This document shows positions 1 to 9,770 of a stretch of DNA of 64,000 nucleotides, in pieces (positions within the stretch are counted from its first letter, which is position 1; each line of letters starts with the position of its first letter). The stretch lies in assembly GCA_001464575.1 (NCBI GenBank), contig LNFE01000244.1, forward strand, positions 62,001-126,000, in the 5' to 3' direction. Under the pieces are notes generated by a model. That model worked only from the letters and a program-made list of their open reading frames with translations, made no database searches and was not told where the DNA came from. A program made the translations under genes and the position numbers. The stretch comes from Acidobacteria bacterium Ga0077553 (lineage in GTDB: Bacteria; Acidobacteriota; Terriglobia; Bryobacterales; Bryobacteraceae).

Positions 1-525
1 ATGGAGCGAAACCGGATCGCCCGGGTGAAGGTCGAGCGGCTCGGGACCGATGCTTGAGCGGCTGCCAGCGGAACTTCGCAATCTGCCGGTCACCAAGGAT
101 ACGCAGCACTTGTTTGCCGAACCGGTGCAGGCACAAGGGGCAGCCATCGCGGCGCTTCTCCAGTTCGCGGCATCGCCGGCAGAGCAGCGAACGGTTATCG
201 CCGAAGAGCCTTGGAAGAGCGGCGTCATCAAAGGCCGGAACTTAGATGACTGGGACATAGCCATCCTGCTTAACGCGCGGTCGCTAGATGCTGGCGCGCC
301 GGACCAGGTCCCGAGGGTTCGCGGCGGGTTGCGGCAGCCGGTCACAACGGCCGCACCCGCGGCTGCTCTCGGCATGGTACAGCTCGGTCCGGCGCTCCAG
401 GACGATCCCGACTGGGCCGCGGTGCTTTTAGGTTGCGCCGGCGCTCCGCCGCCTTGGGTCCGGCACGGAATGCCGGCCGCACAGGGAAGGGCCGCTGGGG
501 AAGGACGGTGGCTGGAGCGGCCGCA

Positions 526-1626
526 ATGCCGGTGATCGTCAGGGCGCTGGTGACCGCCGTTCTCGCCGGCACCGCCTCCGCCTTTCTCCTGTGGTCGCTC
601 GACCTGGCCGGCGTCTGGTTTGCCACGCATCGCTGGATGGTTTGGCTGCTCCCGGCGGCGGGTTGGTTGACCCAATGGTTCTACCGGCAGACCGGTGCCG
701 GCGGGGTGGTAGAGGTCCTGGCCGACATCCGGGATCCGCGCGGACGGGTGAACTGGCGCATGGCCCCCGCGGTGCTCACGGGAACCATCCTCACCCACCT
801 CTGCGGCGGCTCGGCGGGGCGCGAGGGAACCGCCGTGCAGGCCGGTGCGGCTTTGGCCGGGCGCGCCGGAGCGGATCTGCGCGTCGGCATCGCCGCCGGC
901 TTCGGCAGCGTCTTCGGCACCCCGTGGGCCGGGTTTCTTTACGCATTCGAAATCGCGGGAATCCGCACCGCCGCGCCCCGGCTGATTGGCCCCTGCCTCA
1001 TCGGCGCCTTCGCCGGCGATTGGGTGGCACAAGCCTGGGGAGCTCACCACACGCTCTACCGAATCTCCCTCTGGCCGGAGTGGTGGGCTGTCGGCTGGGC
1101 GGCAGCCACGGGCCTGCTCTTCGGCTTGGCCGCCTGGACCTACCATCTCCTCACGGACGTGGCCAAAAGGTACGTGCCCGTGCTCGCCGGCGGCGCGGTG
1201 GTGGCGCTGGTGCTCTATAGCACTCAGGCGTGGCAGTTCGCGGGGCTGGGCGTGCCGGGGATCTCGGCGGCGTTTGTAGAGCCCGCCGGTCCCGGCGACT
1301 GGCTGGCCAAGCTGAGTCTCACGGCCATCACCGTAGGCAGCGGATTTCGGGGCGGCGAGGCCACCCCGCTGTTCTTCGTGGGAGCCACCTTGGGAAACGT
1401 CATCAGCGGGCCTATCGGCATGCCGATGGCCTGGCTGGCCGGGCTCGGCTTCGTCGCCGTCTTCGCCGCCGCCACCCGAACCCCGCTCGCGAGCGCCGTC
1501 ATGGCGGTGGAGCTGTTCGGCCCGCAGGTCATCCCGTTTGCGCTCGCCGCCTGCTTCAGCGCGGACTGGGCGGCGCAAACGGCCCAGCGGCTGTGGCATC
1601 GAGCCGCTGGACCTGCTGCCCGCTAA
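526..1626 (+). CDS. Voltage-gated chloride channel (ClC) family protein
   Basis: ORF 433-1626, likely start at 526; multi-TM with GREGTAVQ and GFRGGEATPLFFVGATLGN motifs typical of ClC proteins. Confidence 0.85.
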   Translation: MPVIVRALVTAVLAGTASAFLLWSLDLAGVWFATHRWMVWLLPAAGWLTQWFYRQTGAGGVVEVLADIRDPRGRVNWRMAPAVLTGTILTHLCGGSAGREGTAVQAGAALAGRAGADLRVGIAAGFGSVFGTPWAGFLYAFEIAGIRTAAPRLIGPCLIGAFAGDWVAQAWGAHHTLYRISLWPEWWAVGWAAATGLLFGLAAWTYHLLTDVAKRYVPVLAGGAVVALVLYSTQAWQFAGLGVPGISAAFVEPAGPGDWLAKLSLTAITVGSGFRGGEATPLFFVGATLGNVISGPIGMPMAWLAGLGFVAVFAAATRTPLASAVMAVELFGPQVIPFALAACFSADWAAQTAQRLWHRAAGPAAR

Positions 1627-2032
1627 GCCGGTCGAGCAGCGGGCGGTACGCCGGAACCAGATCGGCCAACGGCGCCAAGACAAACGCCCGCTCGGCCAGC
1701 CGCGGATGCGGAATCGTCAGCCGGGGCGAGCGGATCACGGTATTGCTATAGAGCAATATGTCGAGGTCCAGCGTCCGCGGTGCGTTAGGAAACGGCCGCT
1801 GCCGCTCGCGCAGATTCTCGAGTCGATGCAGCTCCCGGAGCAGTGCCCAAGGCGAAAGCGCCGTCTCGATCTCGCAGACGCAATTCAGGAACGCATCTTG
1901 GTCAAGAAAGCCAACCGGCGCGGTTTCATAGAACGGCGAAACACGCCGCGGCTGCAACGCTTCCAACGCAAAGTGGAGATGGGCAGCGCGGTCGCCCAGG
2001 TTCGAGCCGAGACCGAGATAAGCGGAGTTCAA
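1556..2032 (-). CDS. folK: 2-amino-4-hydroxy-6-hydroxymethyldihydropteridine pyrophosphokinase
   Basis: AYLGLGSNLGDR N-terminus and RTLDLDILLY motif. Confidence 0.93.
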   Translation of the reverse strand: MNSAYLGLGSNLGDRAAHLHFALEALQPRRVSPFYETAPVGFLDQDAFLNCVCEIETALSPWALLRELHRLENLRERQRPFPNAPRTLDLDILLYSNTVIRSPRLTIPHPRLAERAFVLAPLADLVPAYRPLLDRLSGQQVQRLDATAAGPFAPPSPR

Positions 2033-3054
2033 AATAGGGAGTTCTGCGGCCCGGCCGCCGGAGGCGCAATCTTGAAGTAATCGAAGGCCCGCCGCGTGCC
2101 CACGCGGCCCCGCGGGGTCCGGTCCAAAAAGCCAAGCTGCATCAGGTACGGTTCATAGACCTCTTCAATCGTGGCGGACTCCTCGTCAATCGACGCCGCA
2201 ATCGTGTTGATCCCCACCGGGCCGCCGGCATACTTATCGAGGATGGTCATCATGATCTTCTGATCGATCTCATCGAGACCAAAGCGGTCGACTTCCAAAA
2301 GATCGAGCGCCGTCATCGCCACTTCAAAGTTGATCTCGCCGTTCGCCCGCACCTGCGCGTAGTCCCGCACCCGGCGGAGCAGCCGGTTAGCGATGCGCGG
2401 TGTCCCCCGGGCGCGCCGCGCAATTTCGCCCGCGGCCTCTTCCGAAATCGTCAGCGCCATCAGCCGGGACGAGCGGAGGACGATGCGGGTGAGGTCCGCT
2501 TCATCGTAGTGATTGAGCCGCAGGACCAAGCCAAAGCGACCGCGGAGCGGGGCCGAGATCAGCCCTTGGCGCGTCGTCGCCCCCACCGCGGTGAACCGTT
2601 GAATCGGCAGAGAATGCGTCCGCGCCCCCGGACCGGTACCGACCATGATGTCCACGCGGAAGTCTTCGAGCGCCGAGTACAGGATCTCCTCGACATCCGG
2701 CAGCAGCCGGTGAATCTCATCGATAAAGAACACCTGGCGGGCCTGCACATTCGTCAGCACCCCCGTCAAATCGAGCTTCTTTTGCAGGATCGGCGCCGCC
2801 GTCTGCTCGAAACCCACCTCAAGCTCCTGCGAGATGAGTTGGGCCAGCGTCGTCTTGCCCAACCCCGGCGGACCGTAGAGCAGCACATGATCCATCGCCT
2901 CGCCCCGGAGCCGCGCGGCCTCGATGGCGATCGACAGGTTCTCCTTCAACTTGGGCTGGCCCGTAAAGTCAGCCAAGCGCCGGGGACGCAAGGCGGACTC
3001 GAACTTCTTGTCCTCCTCATCGGGCGCCCCGGAGATTACTTTGCGGCTGGACAT
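2029..3054 (-). CDS. ruvB: Holliday junction branch migration DNA helicase RuvB
   Basis: LRPRRLADFTGQ, LLYGPPGLGKTTLA, DEIHRL motifs; adjacent to ruvA. Confidence 0.97.
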   Translation of the reverse strand: MSSRKVISGAPDEEDKKFESALRPRRLADFTGQPKLKENLSIAIEAARLRGEAMDHVLLYGPPGLGKTTLAQLISQELEVGFEQTAAPILQKKLDLTGVLTNVQARQVFFIDEIHRLLPDVEEILYSALEDFRVDIMVGTGPGARTHSLPIQRFTAVGATTRQGLISAPLRGRFGLVLRLNHYDEADLTRIVLRSSRLMALTISEEAAGEIARRARGTPRIANRLLRRVRDYAQVRANGEINFEVAMTALDLLEVDRFGLDEIDQKIMMTILDKYAGGPVGINTIAASIDEESATIEEVYEPYLMQLGFLDRTPRGRVGTRRAFDYFKIAPPAAGPQNSLF

Positions 3055-3057
3055 GGC

Positions 3058-3654
3058 TTAGCGAACCAACTCCAACGCCCGGCGAAACAGCGGCTCGAAG
3101 TCATCGCCGGTGATCGTCGTGCGGGCCTTGCGGACCGCCGCCTCGGCCGCGGGGCGGGGCGAGCCCAGGTTGACGAGTGCCGAGATGATATCGGCCTCCA
3201 CCTCCGACACCGGGGCTGCCGCGGCCAGGGACTTCGCGGCGCCGCCGGGCAGCGCGTCGATCTTGTCGCGGAGTTCGAGGATCATCCGTTCCGCCGTCTT
3301 CTTGCCCACGCCTGGAATCCGGGTGAGCAACGTCACTTCCCCGCCCCGAATTGCGGCGGCCAGGTCGGCCGTCGGCAGGCCGGACAGTGCGGTGAGAGCG
3401 AGCTTCGCGCCGATGCCGGACACCGTAATGAGCTTCTCAAACAGTTGCTTCTCCTCGGAGGAGAAAAAGCCAAAAAGCTGAATGGCGTCCTCGCGGACAC
3501 TCGTGTGAATGCGCAACCGCACCTCGACTCCCGCGTCCGGCAGGCGGGTATAGGTCGAAACCGGAATGGCCACGTCGTAACCGACGCCTTGGCAATCGAC
3601 GATCGCCTGGTGGGGGTGCTTCTCAAGTAGGGTGCCGCGCAGGTGCGCAATCAT
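3058..3654 (-). CDS. ruvA: Holliday junction branch migration protein RuvA
   Basis: MIAHLRGTL N-terminus, HhH GIGAKLA and GVGKKTAERMILELRDK. Confidence 0.96.
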   Translation of the reverse strand: MIAHLRGTLLEKHPHQAIVDCQGVGYDVAIPVSTYTRLPDAGVEVRLRIHTSVREDAIQLFGFFSSEEKQLFEKLITVSGIGAKLALTALSGLPTADLAAAIRGGEVTLLTRIPGVGKKTAERMILELRDKIDALPGGAAKSLAAAAPVSEVEADIISALVNLGSPRPAAEAAVRKARTTITGDDFEPLFRRALELVR

Positions 3655-3675
3655 GGTAAGAACCTATATTCTCCC

Positions 3676-4410
3676 ATGGCGCGACGACTTTTCTTTGTAC
3701 CGGCAGTGAAACGGGACGTGGCCGAACTCCACGGCGACCTGGCGCAGCACTTGACGCGCGTTCTCCGCGTCGAGCAAGGCCAGCTCTTTGAGATATCCGA
3801 CAACGAGAACCTGTATCTGGCGGAAGTGGAAGTAGCGCGTAAAAGCTTGGTCGCGTTCCGTGTTAAACAGCGGCTCGAACCGCGGCCGGAGCCGTACCCC
3901 ATCACCCTCTACGCTAGCCTGTTCAAGTTCGACCACTTTGAGTGGATGATTGAGAAGGCCACCGAACTGGGCGTCGGGGTAATCCAGCCGATCGTCTCCG
4001 AGCGGAGTGAGCATGGCCTCGAAAAGGCCGCGCCGAAACGGGCCGAACGTTGGCGGCGCATCGTGATGGAGGCCAGCCAACAGTGCCGCCGGGTCCGCAT
4101 GCCGGAGCTCCGCGAATTGCTCGATTGGGAGGCGGCCATCGAACAGAGTGACGGCCTGAAGGTCTGGTTGGATGAACGGCCCGGCGGCCAGCCGCTGCTC
4201 GACGTGATGAGGGCGCAAAGGCCTGCCGGGGTCACCCTGCTGCTCGGGCCGGAAGGCGGCTGGGCCGACCGCGAAGCGGAGAAGATCGCCGATTCCGGCT
4301 GGGTTCCCACTTCGTTAGGCGCCCTCGTTCTCCGTGCGGAAACGGCGGCTCTCGCTGCCTTAGCGCTCGTGCAGGCTAGCGGATCTGCCGCTCCCGAAAG
4401 TCGCTCATAA
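3676..4410 (+). CDS. rsmE: 16S rRNA (uracil-1498-N3)-methyltransferase
   Basis: MARRLFFVP, HLTRVLRV, LLLGPEGGW, LGALVLRAETA motifs; likely start 3676. Confidence 0.92.
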   Translation: MARRLFFVPAVKRDVAELHGDLAQHLTRVLRVEQGQLFEISDNENLYLAEVEVARKSLVAFRVKQRLEPRPEPYPITLYASLFKFDHFEWMIEKATELGVGVIQPIVSERSEHGLEKAAPKRAERWRRIVMEASQQCRRVRMPELRELLDWEAAIEQSDGLKVWLDERPGGQPLLDVMRAQRPAGVTLLLGPEGGWADREAEKIADSGWVPTSLGALVLRAETAALAALALVQASGSAAPESRS

Positions 4411-4750
4411 TGCGGCCGAACTTCTTGCGCTGCTCTTCGGTTAACAACTGATCCATGCGGGACTTGCCCGTCGCCCGCACCTCATCCATCTGCGCCTGCA
4501 GCATTTGATAATACATCGTGAAGTCGTCGAGCACGGTCTCAATCTCCGCGGTCTGGTCCGGAGTCAGGTTCAGCTCTTTCTGCAGACGCTTGAGGGTCAC
4601 TTCTTTATTTGCGTCGTTCCAGGAGACCGCCTTCACCGGCTGAGAGGCGGCCCGGTAAATCAACGCTCCCGCGACCGCTCCACAGAGGAAGACCAAGGCC
4701 AGCGTCACCAGGATTTGCGGGTTCTTCCAAGGTTCGCGAGGGCTGGTCAT
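4376..4750 (-). CDS. Membrane-anchored Spy/CpxP-like periplasmic protein
   Basis: N-terminal TM, then LNLTPDQTAEIETVL...LTEEQRKKFGRIM pattern. Confidence 0.6.
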   Translation of the reverse strand: MTSPREPWKNPQILVTLALVFLCGAVAGALIYRAASQPVKAVSWNDANKEVTLKRLQKELNLTPDQTAEIETVLDDFTMYYQMLQAQMDEVRATGKSRMDQLLTEEQRKKFGRIMSDFRERQIR

Positions 4751-4762
4751 CGTCGTGGGGCC

Positions 4763-5230
4763 CTACTCGCCGAAGGTGGCTAAGGTGACCAGGAGAGAAT
4801 CGCGTCCGGTCTGTAGATTCTCGCCATCGACCGACTCGGCTGGTCCAGCCGCCATGGCCTGAACCGGCGTGCTGGCGAGCTCGTGACTGACCGGCTCGGT
4901 CGCCAGCAGGAAGACACCCATTAAGATAACCAGCGCGGCCGACGCGTATACCAGATTCCTGCCAAAAACGGGGTCCAGTAACAGGTTCCAAAAGGAGGGG
5001 CGGCCCTCGGCTTCCACTCGGCGCATCACGCGGGCGTAGAATCCAGGAGGAGGCTCCAATTCAGCTGGCGCCCGGAAGGCGTGCAACAGTTCCGAGTGAA
5101 CCCGCATTTGCGAGGCGAGATCGTAACACTGGCGGCAGGTCGCGACGTGCGCCTCGAATGCCTCCCGCTCTGGACCTTCGAGCCGGCCCTCGAGGAACTC
5201 TTCGATATGATCTTCCACTGAACGATGCAT
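4763..5230 (-). CDS. Anti-sigma factor with zinc-finger and one TM segment
   Basis: Likely start at 5230 (MHRSVEDHIEEFLEGRL...HVATCRQC) downstream of ECF sigma gene. Confidence 0.8.
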   Translation of the reverse strand: MHRSVEDHIEEFLEGRLEGPEREAFEAHVATCRQCYDLASQMRVHSELLHAFRAPAELEPPPGFYARVMRRVEAEGRPSFWNLLLDPVFGRNLVYASAALVILMGVFLLATEPVSHELASTPVQAMAAGPAESVDGENLQTGRDSLLVTLATFGE

Positions 5231-5262
5231 ACCTGAACCCTTTCCCTTGGTAGATAACAAGC

Positions 5263-5925
5263 TTACACGCTCCGTGCCGGAATCCGCAGCAAGCGCTGGG
5301 CGGATTTCAACAGCTTCTGCCGGGCACGAAACAATTTGACCTTTATCGTATTCTCGTTCATTCCCGTCATTTGCGCCAGTTCCTCTACGGAGTGGCCTTC
5401 CACTTCTTTCAACAGGATCAGCGAGCGATCCTCTTCTGAAATCTTGGCGAGCAGCTTCACGACCAGGTCCCGATTCGCGAGCCGTTGGTCGATAGGGGCC
5501 GTCTGCTCCGTGGCGCCGTCCGAATTCTCCATCTTCATGGCGTCGTCTTCGGAGAAGTCGCTCTCGTAGACCAGCTTCCGGACCTTTTTCTTCCGCAGGT
5601 AGTCGTAGCACTCGTTCACCGTGATCTTGTAGATCCAGGTCAGTAACGAACTGCGGAAGTCGAAATTCCGGATTGAGAAGTAAACCTTGGCAAAAACCTG
5701 CTGCGCAATATCCTCGGCGTCGTTGCGGTTGCGAAGGATGCCATAGATGATCGAGTAGATCTTGGACTGGTACCGCTCCACGATCTCGCGGAAAGCCATC
5801 TCGTCGCCCGCCTGCACCCGGCGGACGAGCAGCGCTTCGTCGGATTTACTATGGTCCACTTTTGCCTTCGTCCGTCCGGCCGAACCCGCAAGCGGGAAGC
5901 TCAATACATCCAGTACACCACTCAT
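5263..5925 (-). CDS. ECF RNA polymerase sigma factor
   Basis: Sigma70 region 2 (YSIIYGILRNRNDAEDIAQQVFAKVY) and region 4 (EEVEGHSVEELAQMTGMNENTIKVKLFRARQKL-like). Confidence 0.93.
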   Translation of the reverse strand: MSGVLDVLSFPLAGSAGRTKAKVDHSKSDEALLVRRVQAGDEMAFREIVERYQSKIYSIIYGILRNRNDAEDIAQQVFAKVYFSIRNFDFRSSLLTWIYKITVNECYDYLRKKKVRKLVYESDFSEDDAMKMENSDGATEQTAPIDQRLANRDLVVKLLAKISEEDRSLILLKEVEGHSVEELAQMTGMNENTIKVKLFRARQKLLKSAQRLLRIPARSV

Positions 5926-6078
5926 GACCCTACGGACGCGATCAGTCCGAAGCTGGTTTCGAAAACCTGCGTTGAATCCCCGCCCTCACCCCGTGCATCT
6001 TTATAAGGTAGAACTAGCGACCGCATCGGGCTAAGCTAGAAGAGTCTATGCCGATTCGGCAGGGAGATAAGAAAACTT

Positions 6079-6402
6079 ATGATCAATTTAACTGAACGCG
6101 CGATTGGTAAAGTCGCCGAGATTCTCGAATCGCAGGAGCCGCAACCAGCCGGACTGCGCATTTCCGTCGTGGGAGGCGGTTGTTCTGGGTTCAGCTACTC
6201 CATGGCCTTCGAGAACACCCCCAGCATGTTGGACAAGACCTACGCCTACGGCCCTCTGAAGGTCTTCGTGGACCAAGCCAGCCTGCTCTATTTGGACGGC
6301 GCCGAAGTCGACTACGTCGAATCGCTCGAAGGCTCCGGGTTCAAGTTCAACAACCCGCAAGTCAAGTCGACTTGCGGTTGCGGCAGCTCGTTCAGCGTCT
6401 AA
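6079..6402 (+). CDS. Iron-sulfur cluster insertion protein, HesB/IscA/ErpA family
   Basis: GGCSGFSY and C-terminal STCGCGSSF cysteines. Confidence 0.93.
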   Translation: MINLTERAIGKVAEILESQEPQPAGLRISVVGGGCSGFSYSMAFENTPSMLDKTYAYGPLKVFVDQASLLYLDGAEVDYVESLEGSGFKFNNPQVKSTCGCGSSFSV

Positions 6403-6436
6403 CAGCGTTTCGCTCAATTCCGCCTCTAGCAAAGAA

Positions 6437-6474
6437 AATGGCCTCCAGCGCTTCTCAGCGCGGAGGCCATTTTG
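6437..6474. terminator. Probable intrinsic, possibly bidirectional terminator
   Basis: AATGGCCTCC-A-GCGC-TTCTCA-GCGC-GGAGGCCATT; 10-bp outer and 4-bp inner stem, A-rich left and TTT right flank, between convergent genes. Confidence 0.75.
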
Positions 6475-6493
6475 GTTTAAGGGTGGAAGAAAA

Positions 6494-7369
6494 CTACTTC
6501 TGCCGGCGGCGGAGGATCGCCAAACCGATCAGGCCAGCACCCATCAGGGCGAAGGTCATCGGCTCCGGGATGTCGCCGTTCTGGGCGGTCGGGAGGAAGT
6601 AGTTGGTGTAACCAGTGGTCGCCACGCTGCCGCCAGCCCACGCACCGCCGTTGACGCGGAAACGGTCAACGACGAACAGGTCGCCAGCATTGACGTTGAG
6701 GAGGGTCGCGTTCAAGGGACGAATCGGATTCGTGAAGAACGCGGCCGAGGCGGGCGAGCCGGGCAGGCTGTTGGTGCCGACCGGGAAGTTGTCGTGCGAA
6801 AGACCCGTGCCGAGCAAGCCGATGAACTTGGTCAGGGTGCCTTCAGCGTTGTTGCCTTGACCAGGGTTGGTGCCAACGACCAGAATCGGAGCGTTGCCGA
6901 CGCCCTGGTTGAGAGCCGGGCCGTTGCCGTTGATCGAGGAACCGATCGTGGTGATCTGCGCCACGCCGGAGTTGCCAAGGATACGGAAGCTGGTGTCGAA
7001 TTCAGACAGCTGAGCGCCGTTCTGAACGATCGCAGCGCTGAACAGAGCAGCGTTCGCCTGGTTGTTGGAGCTGAAGTTCACCAGGAAGCCGTTGTTGTAG
7101 GTCGCGAAGTTCACCAGCAGGTCGCCCGGGGCGAAAGCGGGAACGCCAGTGTAGTTGGAGAAGATCGCATCCCGGGCGCCGGCCATGCCGGAAACGCGGA
7201 ACTCGGTCAGGGTCCAGGTGTTGGCGCCATTGGTAAGGGTGCAGGAGTTGCCGCTGCCAGCCGCGAGGCTAGAAAGAGCAACCGGACCGGACAAACAGTT
7301 GGTCGTAACCGCAAAAGAAGGGATCGAGGCAACTGCAAGAGCGCAAGTTACCAAAAAAGACTTTTTCAT
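6494..7369 (-). CDS. PEP-CTERM sorting domain protein
   Basis: Signal peptide and C-terminal DIPEPMTFALMGAGLIGLAILRRRQK. Confidence 0.88.
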   Translation of the reverse strand: MKKSFLVTCALAVASIPSFAVTTNCLSGPVALSSLAAGSGNSCTLTNGANTWTLTEFRVSGMAGARDAIFSNYTGVPAFAPGDLLVNFATYNNGFLVNFSSNNQANAALFSAAIVQNGAQLSEFDTSFRILGNSGVAQITTIGSSINGNGPALNQGVGNAPILVVGTNPGQGNNAEGTLTKFIGLLGTGLSHDNFPVGTNSLPGSPASAAFFTNPIRPLNATLLNVNAGDLFVVDRFRVNGGAWAGGSVATTGYTNYFLPTAQNGDIPEPMTFALMGAGLIGLAILRRRQK

Positions 7370-7394
7370 TCATTCCTCCGAAGGATTTGCATGT

Positions 7395-7441
7395 TCAATC
7401 AGGCAAAAGAGCACCATACACGTAATCCTAGGCCTGATTGA
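7395..7441 (-). promoter_or_regulatory. 5'UTR stem-loop of the PEP-CTERM gene
   Basis: Perfect 10-bp inverted repeat TCAATCAGGC/GCCTGATTGA with 27-nt loop. Confidence 0.6.
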
Positions 7442-7451
7442 GTACTTCCAT

Positions 7452-7481
7452 ACTATACAGGCATATCTGAAGGGGTGTCAA
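7452..7481 (-). promoter_or_regulatory. Sigma70-type promoter for the PEP-CTERM gene
   Basis: Minus strand TTGACA - 18 nt - TATAGT. Confidence 0.7.
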
Positions 7482-7835
7482 TAGTTTTGCTCGCAGGGTT
7501 TAGGCTGTTCGTACTAGTTGTGAGCTAAGGCTCCCAGAATTCTCGTAAAATTTGTGTAAATCACATTTTTTCAACGCTTTACGATTGCGAGCAGCCGACT
7601 GAGAGCCCACCAGTACCTAGTACTTTCGCATCAATATTTTGCCTTGAGCCCGAACGTCGGCCGGATGCTGTGCCTCTCTCGCCCCCACATTGGCGAGGGA
7701 CTCACCTTAATCCTAAGGGGGGTACCCTAGTTCCGGTCAGCGCCCCCCGCCATCGCGGGGTTGTTGCGGTCTTTTGACAGGGACGCTATGATGAAGGAGC
7801 CTCGACACGGGCGGCTAATGTCCGTGCGCCTTCTC

Positions 7836-9233
7836 ATGTTTGATAATCTCTCCGACAAACTGCAGCGAGTTTTCAAGAACTTGCGCGGCGAAGGAAAACT
7901 CACTACCGAAAACATGGAGGCAGCTCTCCGCGAGATCCGCGTGGCGCTGCTTGAGGCCGACGTCCATTTTAAGGTCGTCAAACAACTGATTGAGGCCGTG
8001 AAAGAGAAAGCGCTTGGCCAGGAAGTCCTCGCCTCGCTCTCCCCCGCCCAGCAGGTGGTCAAGATTGTGAACGAGGAGTTGATCAAGACCCTCGGCACCC
8101 ACGCCTCCCGCCTTCGCTTCGCGAACGAACCGCCGACGGTCATTATGATAGTTGGCCTGCAGGGTTCCGGCAAAACGACCTCCTCGGCCAAACTGGCACG
8201 GTGGCTGTCGAAAAATCAGCACGCCCCGCTTCTGGTCTCCGTTGACGTTTATCGTCCCGCCGCGCGGGATCAGCTGGCCGTCCTAGCCAAGCAGTTGGCG
8301 CTACCTATATATATAGGGACTCCGGAAGAGACCAAACCGCTCGAACTCGCCAAGTCCGCCCGGAGAGAAGCCGTGCAGACCGGCCGCGACGTCATCCTGA
8401 TCGATACCGCCGGACGTCTGCATATAGATGATGCCTTGATGGCGGAATTGGCGGAGCTGAAGGAAACCTTCCAGCCCACCGAAATTCTCTTCGTCGCCGA
8501 CGCCATGACCGGCCAGGACGCCGTCAAGTCCGCCGAACAGTTCCATAAACAGCTCGGCATCACCGGTATCATCCTGACGAAGATGGACGGCGACGCCCGC
8601 GGCGGCGCAGCCCTTTCCATCCGCTCGATTACCGGGCAGCCCCTGAAATACATCGGCCTCGGTGAAAAGCCGGACGCCTTTGAGCTCTTCCACCCCGACC
8701 GGGTCGCCAACCGCATCCTCGGCATGGGCGACGTTCTTAGCCTGATCGAAAAGGTCGAAGAGACTATCGACAAGAAGCAGGCCGAGGAGATGCAGCGGAA
8801 GCTCATTGATAATGAGTTCACGCTGACCGACTTCCGCAATCAACTGAAGCAGATTCGCAAGCTCGGCCCCATCGGCGACCTGATGGGCATGATGCCGAAC
8901 CTGCCCGGTATGGGCGGCGGCATGATGAAAGAGCTCAAGAACGCTAAAGTAGATGAGAAAGAGCTCAATCGCGTCGTGGCGATCATCGACTCGATGACTC
9001 CGAAAGAACGCGAAAATCACATGATCATTAACGGCTCCCGCCGCCGCCGGATCGCCAAGGGCTCCGGCACCAGCGTCGAGGACGTCAATAACCTTTTAAA
9101 GCAGTACACCCAAGCCCGGAAGATGATGAAAGCGTTTTCGGGCACGTTGTCGGGCCAGGGCTTCCTGGGTAAAAAGCTTTCCAAGCTGGGCAAACTCCCT
9201 TCGCTGGGCGATCTCGGCAACTTCAAGTTCTAG
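7836..9233 (+). CDS. ffh: Signal recognition particle protein
   Basis: MFDNLSDKLQ start, GLQGSGKTTSSAKLA, DTAGR, TKMDGDARGG, M-domain methionines. Confidence 0.97.
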   Translation: MFDNLSDKLQRVFKNLRGEGKLTTENMEAALREIRVALLEADVHFKVVKQLIEAVKEKALGQEVLASLSPAQQVVKIVNEELIKTLGTHASRLRFANEPPTVIMIVGLQGSGKTTSSAKLARWLSKNQHAPLLVSVDVYRPAARDQLAVLAKQLALPIYIGTPEETKPLELAKSARREAVQTGRDVILIDTAGRLHIDDALMAELAELKETFQPTEILFVADAMTGQDAVKSAEQFHKQLGITGIILTKMDGDARGGAALSIRSITGQPLKYIGLGEKPDAFELFHPDRVANRILGMGDVLSLIEKVEETIDKKQAEEMQRKLIDNEFTLTDFRNQLKQIRKLGPIGDLMGMMPNLPGMGGGMMKELKNAKVDEKELNRVVAIIDSMTPKERENHMIINGSRRRRIAKGSGTSVEDVNNLLKQYTQARKMMKAFSGTLSGQGFLGKKLSKLGKLPSLGDLGNFKF

Positions 9234-9261
9234 TAAGTTCAATCAGGAGTATAGAAAAACA

Positions 9262-9516
9262 ATGTTGGCAATTCGTCTTGCACGGTTCGGTACGAAGAAG
9301 AAACCGACCTACCGTGTGGTGGTTATCGAAAAGGAACGCGCCCGTGACAGCAAGGCGCTCGAAGTATTGGGACACTACAACCCGTTGAGCGAACCGGCTA
9401 CCGTCGTTCTGGATCATGACCGCTTTGCCCATTGGGTCAAAGTCGGGGCGCAGCCCTCGGATACGGTCACCCGGCTCGTGAAGGCGAACCCGGCTCCCGA
9501 GCCCGTGGCCGTTTAG
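9262..9516 (+). CDS. rpsP: 30S ribosomal protein S16
   Basis: [21 protein letters not shown]...LGHYNP. Confidence 0.97.
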   Translation: MLAIRLARFGTKKKPTYRVVVIEKERARDSKALEVLGHYNPLSEPATVVLDHDRFAHWVKVGAQPSDTVTRLVKANPAPEPVAV

Positions 9517-9518
9517 TC

Positions 9519-9764
9519 ATGCCGGTGCTGAAGGAGCTCGTTGAAGGCATCGCCCGGGCCATTGTGGACAACCCGGCCGAAGTGTCCGTCTCGGAAACAG
9601 CAGGAGAGGCGGCCACGTCGCTCTCCCTGCGGGTTGCCCCGGCGGATCTCGGCAAGGTGATTGGCAAACAGGGCCGGACGGCGCGTTCGATTCGAACCCT
9701 TCTCACCGCGGCGGCGATTAAGGCCAACCGGCGGGTGAGCCTCGAAATCGTCGAGGATCGATAG
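9519..9764 (+). CDS. khpA: KH-domain RNA-binding protein
   Basis: [19 protein letters not shown]; position between rpsP and rimM. Confidence 0.9.
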   Translation: MPVLKELVEGIARAIVDNPAEVSVSETAGEAATSLSLRVAPADLGKVIGKQGRTARSIRTLLTAAAIKANRRVSLEIVEDR

Positions 9765-9770
9765 GGTCCG

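Noticed and set aside
50-535. 161-aa ORF at the left edge
   Set aside because: No recognisable motifs and low-complexity composition; the first 500 nt could not be assigned with confidence. A short frame 1-57 ending in TGA may be the tail of an upstream gene
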